DNA from: Candidatus Methanoplasma reticulitermitis
GTDB lineage: Archaea > Thermoplasmatota > Thermoplasmata > Methanomassiliicoccales > Methanomethylophilaceae
Direction of reading: 5' to 3'
NCBI GenBank assembly: GCA_031287135.1
Contig: JAITTK010000005.1
Location: forward strand, 1 to 12,589
DNA: 12,589 bases
Part shown: piece after piece, positions 7,177-12,589 of the stretch
Position numbering within the stretch: position 1 is the stretch's first letter
Layout of the letters: each line of letters opens with the position of its first letter
Notes under the pieces: generated by a model
What the model saw: the letters and a program-made list of their open reading frames with translations, nothing else
Database searches by the model: none
Told to the model about the DNA's origin: nothing
Program-made: the position numbers and the translations under genes

Positions 7177-7230
7177 ATGAATAACATCAACGACAATGCA
7201 GGTAAGGAAATCCGGGAGGAAGAGCGATGA
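7177..7230 (+). CDS. Possible 17-residue leader peptide overlapping the LRR gene start
   Basis: ATG at 7177 opens MNNINDNAGKEIREEER and ends in a TGA (7228-7230) that overlaps the ATG of the LRR gene (7227) as ATGA. The frame contains the LRR gene's ribosome site. Its first seven codons match the ATG at 4541 ahead of the other LRR gene (MNIIKDN): four residues after the Met are kept and one codon differs silently. The ATGA overlap suggests coupled translation. It is very short and may only be the relic of an older N-terminus. Confidence 0.35.
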   Translation: MNNINDNAGKEIREEER

Positions 7231-8267
7231 ACCTCTCGCGCAAGAACATGATGATAATATCCGCCGCGGTACTCTTCGCGGCGACCGCGTCCGTCTCATT
7301 ATGTGAAACAGCGGATGAGTCCGACGCCGCCGGAGGCGCATCATCATACAGCTTCGATGACGGTGTCCTGAAATACAGCATAATCTCTTCGGCCCCTGCC
7401 TCTTCCGTGTCCGTTGTCGGATGGGTCGGCAACCCGACAGCCGTCACCATACCGAAATCCGTCAATCGCTCGGGCACCGGCTACGGTGTGACGGCGATCG
7501 GGGACTCCGCATTCGAAAATTGCACCTCTCTCAAGACCGTTGACTTCGGAAACAGTAAAGTGGGGAGTATCGGATGGGATACGTTCCGCAATTGCACCTA
7601 TCTCACGACCGTCGACTTCGGAAACAGCGATGTGAAGAGTATCGGGGATCGCGCATTCGAAAATTGCACCTCTCTCAAGACCATAGACTTTGAAAACAGT
7701 AAAGTTGAGAGTATCGGACTGTGGGCATTCACAGGTTGCTCAGGTCTGACCGTCGTCGATTTAAGCAACGTGACGATCATCGGGTCGTTCGCGTTCGAGG
7801 GCTGCGTTCTTCTCGAGTCCATCACGATAGACAGTGCCGTTAGAATCAAGTCCGGCGCATTCAACGGTTGCTCCGGCCTCACTACCGTGACCGTCACAGG
7901 CGATCATGCCGGAGGAATATCGGGCGGTGTCGTGGATATGTACTTCACGAGCACCGGGAACTGGAATCTGCAAGGGGCCGATTCCATAACGAATCTTCGT
8001 CTACCCCACACGGTTCACAGAGATTATCTCCCGAACAACTCTGGGATAGTAGGGGCCGAGGGCAGGATTCTGACGTATTCCGACGCTGAGTTCGAATGGG
8101 ATGTCACGACATCTTCCGCGCCCAATCAGGTGAGGTGGGGGTCTGACAGCAACGGAGACAACTCCATCCTGTATTGGGTACTGGCACTCGCAATAGCGGT
8201 GATCCTCTGTTGCATATTGCTGCTACTTGTATTCCTCCGTCGCAGGAAGGGCAAAGGAAAGGATTGA
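7227..8267 (+). CDS. BspA-like leucine-rich-repeat surface protein, short paralogue
   Basis: 346 residues. The start ATG follows GGGAGGA (7214-7220). The signal peptide is residues 1-35 (MNLSRKNMMIISAAVLFA, ending ESDAA). Six LRR_5 repeats fill about 91-221 (IGDSAFENCTSLKTVDFGNSKVGS and relatives); the second and third are encoded by nearly duplicated DNA. Residues 222-292 are the module shared with the longer paralogue, about two-thirds identical by eye (NLRLPHTVHRDYLPNNSGIVG). A short polar linker leads to one membrane helix (about 313-337) and a basic tail RRRKGKGKD, giving an outside-facing LRR domain with a cytoplasmic tail. It lacks the beta-sandwich domains and the three-helix anchor of its neighbour, so the two share the N-terminal half and differ in how they are anchored. 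Likely a cell-surface binding or adhesion protein; ligand unknown. Confidence 0.82.
   Translation: MNLSRKNMMIISAAVLFAATASVSLCETADESDAAGGASSYSFDDGVLKYSIISSAPASSVSVVGWVGNPTAVTIPKSVNRSGTGYGVTAIGDSAFENCTSLKTVDFGNSKVGSIGWDTFRNCTYLTTVDFGNSDVKSIGDRAFENCTSLKTIDFENSKVESIGLWAFTGCSGLTVVDLSNVTIIGSFAFEGCVLLESITIDSAVRIKSGAFNGCSGLTTVTVTGDHAGGISGGVVDMYFTSTGNWNLQGADSITNLRLPHTVHRDYLPNNSGIVGAEGRILTYSDAEFEWDVTTSSAPNQVRWGSDSNGDNSILYWVLALAIAVILCCILLLLVFLRRRKGKGKD
7509..7705 (+). repeat. DNA-level duplication inside the LRR region (144-bp period)
   Basis: Segments 7509-7561 and 7653-7705 match at 49 of 53 bases, with the first 30 identical. The period is 144 bases, exactly two 72-base LRR units. This points to a recent in-frame duplication of a two-repeat block. 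Confidence 0.8.
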
Positions 8268-8296
8268 ATCACCTTCCCCCATCCAACATTTTTCAA

Positions 8297-8346
8297 AACA
8301 AACAATCGGGGGCCGCCGCAAAAGCGGCGGCCCCGATCATTCTTTC
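8297..8346 (+). terminator. Hairpin terminator after second LRR gene
   Basis: A strong GC-rich stem: ATCGGGGGCCGCCGC (8305-8319), loop AAAA, GCGGCGGCCCCGAT (8324-8337), with one bulged G. The 3' side has only a weak T-rich stretch (CATTCTTTC); the 5' side is A-rich (CAAAACAAACAA). It resembles the terminator at 6856-6913 in layout. Confidence 0.7.
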
Positions 8347-8582
8347 AAATTCTCCGTCACAACCCCATTCCGAAGGATCATTTTTCCGCAGATCCAAATG
8401 CCGTGACAGCGTACATGGTGTTTACAGTTGCATTACATCAATGTCCGCTCTTAATCACCGCAACCGAGAATATCCCCGTTGAGGGATAACTTCCCGAACA
8501 GGCAGATCCATGCGCCGGAGCAAGACATCGGAAATAGCCGATTCTTTCCTTCGAGGTCCACCGGAACATGAGGATACCGTAG
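8347..8582 (+). other. Leader or spacer before the cobamide operon
   Basis: About 235 bases with no gene. Two small stem-loops are visible: TATCCC/GGGATA (8471-8476 with 8483-8488) and ATCGG/CCGAT (8527-8531 with 8538-8542), the latter followed by TCTTTCCTT. I looked for a cobalamin-riboswitch B12 box and found none. It may simply be the upstream region of the operon. Confidence 0.4.
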
Positions 8583-8592
8583 GATTAATATT
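8583..8592 (+). promoter_or_regulatory. Possible TATA box of the cobamide operon
   Basis: GATTAATATT is the most TATA-like stretch ahead of cobD. It would start transcription near 8613, giving an almost leaderless message. That would favour the third in-frame ATG (8620) over the one at 8599. Confidence 0.3.
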
Positions 8593-8598
8593 CCAACC

Positions 8599-9726
8599 AT
8601 GATATATCTGATGTATAACATGAAATACGGAAGAGAGGTTCTGGCAAAGATCCCCGTGACCGTCCACGGCGGGCAGGCATGGAAGATCGGAGGCATAGAG
8701 GACTACAGTCATAACCTGAACCCTTTCGGTCCGCCCGGGTGCCTCGCGGAGATCATTGCTCTTGCGACGGACGGCGTGGACCATTATCCGGATGACAGCT
8801 GCGCGGATCTCAAGTCGGTGATATCCCGATCATTGTCTCTGAAAGAACAGAACATCGTCATAGGTGCCGGCTCGTCCGAGATCATAAGGAACTTTCCGAA
8901 TGCGTTCATGGACAGGGGGGACAGGGTGATGATAAGCAACCCGTCCTTTGCGGAATATTCCCAACAATGCAGGATCATCGGCGCGGATATAAAATATAAC
9001 GAACTGACCGCCTCGGAGGATTTCAGGTTGGATCAAATAAAGCTCGCATCCTCATACGGCGGTCTCAAGGCCCTTTACATCTGCAATCCCAATAACCCGA
9101 CCGGCAGGATAGAACCGAGGGACAAGATATTGGACATCGTCGGGGAATGCGGCGATGAAGGCATACTCGTCTTCCTAGACGAGACACTGCTGGAACTGGT
9201 AAAAGGACATGAAAATATATCCTGCATGAGGTATGTGAACAAATACGACAATCTTGTCGTTGCAGGATCCCTGACGAAATCCTTCGCAATACCCGGAATA
9301 AGGATAGGCTACGGGGTATCGTCCCCTCATCTGGTGGAGGAGATGGACAAAGTACGGATGACCTGGAACGTCGGTCACATCGAGCAGAATGTCGGCAGAG
9401 TGCTGCTGTCCGAGCACATGGACCACGTCACAAAGGCGGCATCGGTGATGGCGGAAGAGTCCGAACGCATGCATTCCGAGCTCGATGATATGGGATTCCC
9501 CGTCGGAAATGTATCCGACTCGTTCTTTTATTTCTGCTCTCTTGAGGAAATCGGGATGAACGGTTCGGAGTTCCAGCGGCTTATGCTCAGAGACGGGATA
9601 ATGGTTAGGGACTGCTCGTCATTCGGCAAAAGATTCGAACCCTATGTGAGGTTCAGCGTCAAAGACCGGGAACGCAACGACATGTTCCTGAGAGCGGTCG
9701 AGAACACCATCAGGTCTGCGGAGTGA
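8599..9726 (+). CDS. cobD: L-threonine-O-3-phosphate decarboxylase CobD
   Basis: 375 residues of a fold-type I PLP enzyme related to histidinol-phosphate aminotransferase. The family motifs are VHGGQA (22-27), DYSHNLNPFGPP (35-46, the usual 'dfS.NinPlGpP'), NPNNPTG (163-169), LDET with D194 for the PLP ring nitrogen, SLTKSFAIPGIRIGY with K227 as Schiff-base lysine, and RFSV with R351 for substrate carboxylate. CobD makes (R)-1-aminopropan-2-yl phosphate, the linker that CbiB attaches to cobyric acid. HisC is the alternative by sequence, but cbiB follows only 4 bases later, which settles the choice. The true start is uncertain: ATGs at 8599, 8611 and 8620 are all in frame without a ribosome site, and 8620 (MKYGREVLAK) gives the more usual distance to the HGG motif. 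Confidence 0.9.
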   Translation: MIYLMYNMKYGREVLAKIPVTVHGGQAWKIGGIEDYSHNLNPFGPPGCLAEIIALATDGVDHYPDDSCADLKSVISRSLSLKEQNIVIGAGSSEIIRNFPNAFMDRGDRVMISNPSFAEYSQQCRIIGADIKYNELTASEDFRLDQIKLASSYGGLKALYICNPNNPTGRIEPRDKILDIVGECGDEGILVFLDETLLELVKGHENISCMRYVNKYDNLVVAGSLTKSFAIPGIRIGYGVSSPHLVEEMDKVRMTWNVGHIEQNVGRVLLSEHMDHVTKAASVMAEESERMHSELDDMGFPVGNVSDSFFYFCSLEEIGMNGSEFQRLMLRDGIMVRDCSSFGKRFEPYVRFSVKDRERNDMFLRAVENTIRSAE

Positions 9727-9730
9727 TGCA

Positions 9731-10768
9731 ATGGAACCATGGTTGTCCGCTGTTCTCATAGTCGCGGTCTCTCTGCTGATCGACAGATTCGTTGGAGAAC
9801 TTCCGAACAGGTACCATCTTCTGAGATGGATAGGCAATGTCGTGGACTTCCTCGACGGCAGGGTGAGGAACAGGGCATCCGGTATGACAAGGGTGATTGG
9901 ATTCCTGTCTTACGCGGCCGTGTTCCTGATGTTCTGGTTTGCGATGATGCTGATATGCAGCCTCGTGCGCAATGGTCTCGGCCAGTACCAATGGGAGGTC
10001 GTCGGGATATCGATGACGCTCGGGGAGATCATGTGGATATTCGTTCTCGCGTTCATGTTCAAGATAACCTTCGCGGTGTTCTCCTTCAGGAAGCACTGCA
10101 AACCCATAGAGGACGATCTGGCGTACGGCGACATACCCGCCGCGAGAGGCAAAGTGCAGATGATAGTCAGCAGGGACACTGGCGGTTTGGACAAAGAGCA
10201 CATATCGTCGGCCTGCTGTGAGACCATATCCGAAAATCTGGTGGACAGTGCGATATCGCCAACGTTCTACTTCGGGTTGCTGGGTCTTACAGGAGCCATA
10301 ATGTTCAGGTGTGCAAACCTCATGGATGCGATGTGGGGGTATCTGAATGATAAATACGCCCGGCTCGGATTCTTCGCGGCCAGGTTCGATGACATCCTCG
10401 GCTATCCCACGGCAAGGATATCCCCCCTTTTCGTATCGATGGCAGCTTGGATGTTCGGATACGATCACAAGGGGGTGATCGCGGCGGCAAAGGAGGAACA
10501 CTCGAAAACGCCGAGTCCGAACAGCGGATGGCCTATGGTATCCGTCGCACATGCCATGGGAATATCCATGGAAAAAGAAGGCGTATATGTGATGGGGAAA
10601 GGGGATATGCCGTCGGTGGACGATATCTCCCGATGTTACAGGCTTGTCGAACGCACATCGGTACTGTTCATGATCATAGTTACGATGCCGCTTTTCGCGT
10701 TCATCGGCATACAGATACAGATCACAGTAGAGGATGCGATTCTCGGCCTTGCAGGGGTGATGATATGA
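9731..10768 (+). CDS. cbiB: Adenosylcobinamide-phosphate synthase CbiB
   Basis: 345 residues of an integral membrane protein of normal length. Motifs: DRFVGELPNRYH at the N-terminus (family 'D...GdpP...HP'), MIVSRDT (144-150), CCETISENLVDSAISPTFYF (162-181, family 'iEslaENv.Dg..aPlfy'), RCANLMDAMWGY (193-204), FFAARFDDI (214-222), PTARI (226-230) and SPNSGWPM (262-269). Hydrophobic stretches at about 5-19, 55-78, 94-118, 175-192 and 308-342 fit a multi-spanning protein. It condenses adenosylcobyric acid with aminopropanol phosphate, the product of CobD encoded just upstream, to give adenosylcobinamide phosphate. Its ATG follows GGAGTGA by four bases. Its stop codon overlaps the next start as ATGA, so cobD, cbiB and cbiS form one translated unit. 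Confidence 0.93.
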   Translation: MEPWLSAVLIVAVSLLIDRFVGELPNRYHLLRWIGNVVDFLDGRVRNRASGMTRVIGFLSYAAVFLMFWFAMMLICSLVRNGLGQYQWEVVGISMTLGEIMWIFVLAFMFKITFAVFSFRKHCKPIEDDLAYGDIPAARGKVQMIVSRDTGGLDKEHISSACCETISENLVDSAISPTFYFGLLGLTGAIMFRCANLMDAMWGYLNDKYARLGFFAARFDDILGYPTARISPLFVSMAAWMFGYDHKGVIAAAKEEHSKTPSPNSGWPMVSVAHAMGISMEKEGVYVMGKGDMPSVDDISRCYRLVERTSVLFMIIVTMPLFAFIGIQIQITVEDAILGLAGVMI

Positions 10769-11913
10769 GATACGTTAAAGATACGAGGATATTCGAGGAT
10801 GGAGAGCTGGCTACGGCTGTCATCTATCTTAAGGAGGAGATGGAGATCCTCAGCAATGCGGTGAAGAACGGCGGGCACACGAAATCGGATGTGCTGTTCA
10901 TAACCCAGGTCCCGCACATGTACAGGATAGAAGATCCGCTGAGCGATGTTGAGAAGGTTATGAGGAAACACAATATCCCAGGCAATGCGGTCGGATTCAT
11001 GACCGCGGCAGAGGTCAGGTACGTGTTCTCGACGACCGAGACGGAATATGAGGGGATGACGACATATGCGGCCGTGACCGCGGGACTGAGCAACCATGTT
11101 GTCGCGGGGGAGCTTCTGGACAACTGGGATGAGAGATTCAGGATATCTCAGGAAAGATACAGGATGCTAGTCGGCGGGACGATAAACATAATCGGCATAT
11201 CCCCTGTGCCGCTCACCGATTCCGCGAAGGTCAACATGATGATGCCCATAATCGAGTCCAAGTCCGCCGCGATGGGCATATTGGGATACCGTGAGACGGG
11301 AACGACATCGGATGCTCTCGCCGTGGTATCCCCGTCAGGCGACGGGAGGATTGATTATACGGGTACCGGGACGCCTATCGGGATCTCCATGTCAAGGTCG
11401 GTGAAAGCGGCCGTCATAAGCAGCCTGGTGAAGAGGGGGGACCTCCCGTACATGGGCACCTTCCTGGATGTCCTCAGGAAGAGGGGTATAGAGAGAGAGG
11501 ACATGTGGGATGCGGCACTTGAACTGTACATACCCAATCCCGACTGGGACACGAACGACATAAAAAGAAGGTTCGAAATCAAACTCGATATCCTGTCTGC
11601 GGACATAAACATATCATCGCTCGTACAGGGTGCCGCGGCTTTGGAGGATCTCGGTTGCAGAGACTGCATATGCGCCATGCCGAAGGGGATGTTCGCGGAG
11701 GACCCGATACACCTGATAGCGGACGAGATAATAGGCATGCAGATAGCCCAATATATCGCCGGCACCAGAGGGATATTCGAGTTTCACCGTTTCGACAGGC
11801 ACAAGCCCGGCATAATATCGAAATTGGGGCCGTTCATGGATGATATGCTGTGCGGACTCGTCGGAGGAGTCATGTCATCCGTGTATACAGACCTTTTCGA
11901 CGGGCGCATCTGA
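10765..11913 (+). CDS. cbiS: CbiS: adenosylcobinamide amidohydrolase (CbiZ) fused to alpha-ribazole-phosphate phosphatase (CobZ)
   Basis: 382 residues. The frame is open further upstream, but the ATG at 10765 overlaps the cbiB stop as ATGA and follows GGGGTGA, so it is the start. Residues about 13-228 are CbiZ: ELATAV, LLVGGTINII-like VGGTINIIG (136-144) and ETGTTSDALAVVSP (177-190, family 'aTGTgtD.i.v'). Residues about 230-382 are a CobZ/PgpA-like phosphatase: HLIADEIIGMQIAQYIAG (316-333), FEFHRFDRHKPGI (338-350) and FMDDMLCGLVGG (357-368), whose acidic residues bind the metal in that family. CbiZ removes the aminopropanol arm of salvaged adenosylcobinamide, or of non-native cobamides, to give adenosylcobyric acid. 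CobZ removes the 5'-phosphate from alpha-ribazole phosphate or cobamide phosphate. The same two-domain enzyme was described as CbiS in Methanopyrus. Its position between cbiB and cobS fits both jobs. Confidence 0.88.
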   Translation: MRYVKDTRIFEDGELATAVIYLKEEMEILSNAVKNGGHTKSDVLFITQVPHMYRIEDPLSDVEKVMRKHNIPGNAVGFMTAAEVRYVFSTTETEYEGMTTYAAVTAGLSNHVVAGELLDNWDERFRISQERYRMLVGGTINIIGISPVPLTDSAKVNMMMPIIESKSAAMGILGYRETGTTSDALAVVSPSGDGRIDYTGTGTPIGISMSRSVKAAVISSLVKRGDLPYMGTFLDVLRKRGIEREDMWDAALELYIPNPDWDTNDIKRRFEIKLDILSADINISSLVQGAAALEDLGCRDCICAMPKGMFAEDPIHLIADEIIGMQIAQYIAGTRGIFEFHRFDRHKPGIISKLGPFMDDMLCGLVGGVMSSVYTDLFDGRI

Positions 11914-11956
11914 GGTAGGTATTAATTATTTCAAGACCTTTAGGAGAACTGATACA

Positions 11957-12589
11957 ATGCCAGACGATAATAACGACCGGTCGGGGAACGAAGATGCCTC
12001 CGAAGGGACCGACGACCGACAGAAGGAAACATCCGAGGTACGGAAATCCGCCGAGGACCAAGCGACGTACGGACAGGGTTCGGTACAGAACGCCGCCGGA
12101 ACGGCCAAGGCACCGGATGAAGAACCTGTGGGGGCCAGGAGGCCGGACCCGAGGGTCGTCCGCAAGATGAGCGCATCGGATTTCAGGATAAAACAGGAAC
12201 CGAAACCGACCGTGTCGGAACCGATACAGCGGCCGGTACCGGAGAAACAGCCGGAACCCGCACCCCAGCATGAACCGGTGCGTCAACCGGCCGGGAATGA
12301 ACCCGTGACCTCAGCGGCGCGCGACCCTCCGGCGGAGGCTCCCGTTCAGCAGAGGCGGGAACCGCCGATTGCGGAACCTGTACGCGCACCGATCGTTGAG
12401 CATCCTCCGGTCGCACCCGGGAACACGCAGATGCCTCAGCAAGATGAACCCGCTCCGACTGTTTACAGGGCGGAGCCGACCGGGAATCCTAACAAGCCCG
12501 GACCGACCGGGGCAAACAGCGCATCCGGAGGATTCATGGATGCGATCAAAGGGGTATTGTCATTCTTCACGATACTGAGAATAGATGTC
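11957..12589 (+). CDS. cobS: Adenosylcobamide synthase CobS with long disordered N-terminal extension (3' truncated)
   Basis: The frame opens at ATG 11957, behind AGGAG at 11942-11946, and is still open at the window end (211 codons visible). Residues 1-190 are hydrophilic and rich in Pro, Glu, Gln, Asp and Arg (for example EPKPTVSEPIQRPVPEKQPEP at 82-102), with no fold recognisable and probably disordered. Residues 191-211 (GGFMDAIKGVLSFFTILR then IDV) match the start of CobS, where a helix like 'l.aisFlTriPv' begins the first membrane segment. CobS joins adenosylcobinamide-GDP with alpha-ribazole (or its phosphate) in the membrane, which fits the preceding cbiB and cbiS. An internal ATG at 12536 behind GGAGG could start a normal-length CobS. 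Only about 20 residues of the catalytic part are visible, so the family call rests on that stretch plus context. The gap from cbiS is 43 bases. Confidence 0.68.
   Translation, partial: MPDDNNDRSGNEDASEGTDDRQKETSEVRKSAEDQATYGQGSVQNAAGTAKAPDEEPVGARRPDPRVVRKMSASDFRIKQEPKPTVSEPIQRPVPEKQPEPAPQHEPVRQPAGNEPVTSAARDPPAEAPVQQRREPPIAEPVRAPIVEHPPVAPGNTQMPQQDEPAPTVYRAEPTGNPNKPGPTGANSASGGFMDAIKGVLSFFTILRIDV
12527..12538 (+). promoter_or_regulatory. Internal ribosome site and start codon within the cobS frame
   Basis: GGAGG (12527-12531) lies four bases before an in-frame ATG (12536-12538), exactly where the recognisable CobS domain begins. It could allow a second, short CobS to be made from the same message, or mark the real start of cobS if the upstream part is a separate or degenerate segment. 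Confidence 0.4.

Noticed and set aside
8347..8598. Cobalamin riboswitch ahead of the cobamide operon
   Set aside because: No B12-box sequence and no matching multi-stem layout, only two short stem-loops. Cobalamin riboswitches are also rare in archaea.
9710..10552. 280-codon open frame on the minus strand
   Set aside because: It is the antisense shadow of cbiB, whose family motifs are all on the plus strand. The translation is rich in His, Arg and Glu with no fold signs.
10447..10764. Upstream extension of the cbiS frame inside cbiB
   Set aside because: The 106 extra codons overlap cbiB in another frame and show no family similarity. The ATGA overlap and ribosome site at 10765 mark the true start.

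Overview
The window reads as a piece of archaeal chromosome, most likely from a Methanomassiliicoccales / Methanomethylophilaceae-type methanogen (gut or sediment, methylotrophic). The assignment is inference. It rests on TATA-type promoters with no bacterial -35/-10 boxes, archaeal-type cobamide enzymes (a CbiZ-CobZ fusion of the CbiS type), signal peptides ending in an S-D-A-A motif as I recall from that order, BspA-like leucine-rich-repeat surface proteins with membrane anchors, and moderately high G+C. All genes lie on the + strand.

Layout. (1) Positions 1-4229 hold a corrinoid/iron-siderophore-type ABC importer: the C-terminal part of a substrate-binding protein, a remarkable 958-residue permease, and an ATPase. 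The permease has a signal peptide, a DUF4430 (transcobalamin-like) domain, a PQQ-like beta-propeller and an extra membrane helix fused in front of a complete FecCD/BtuC permease. The three genes are tightly spaced or overlapping. (2) Positions 4230-4540 are non-coding, with an exact 32-bp direct repeat (two copies, 68-bp period) and a promoter. (3) Positions 4541-8346 hold two paralogous LRR surface-protein genes. Each has its own matching promoter, a related leader segment and a hairpin terminator. (4) From about 8583 to the window end lies a cobamide assembly and salvage operon: cobD (aminopropanol-phosphate formation), cbiB (attachment to cobyric acid), cbiS (cobinamide amidohydrolase plus alpha-ribazole-phosphate phosphatase) and the start of cobS (cobamide synthase). 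The cobS frame carries a 190-residue proline/glutamate-rich N-terminal extension and runs off the end of the window.

How it fits together: the transporter would bring in corrinoids. CbiZ activity in CbiS would convert salvaged adenosylcobinamide to adenosylcobyric acid. CobD and CbiB would rebuild adenosylcobinamide phosphate, and CobS with the CobZ domain would complete the lower-ligand loop. A methanogen depending on corrinoid methyltransferases would need this. The substrate of the transporter is inferred from the neighbourhood and the DUF4430 domain, not proven. The best candidate for something new is the receptor-permease fusion, followed by the extended CobS and the promoter/leader arrangement of the LRR genes.
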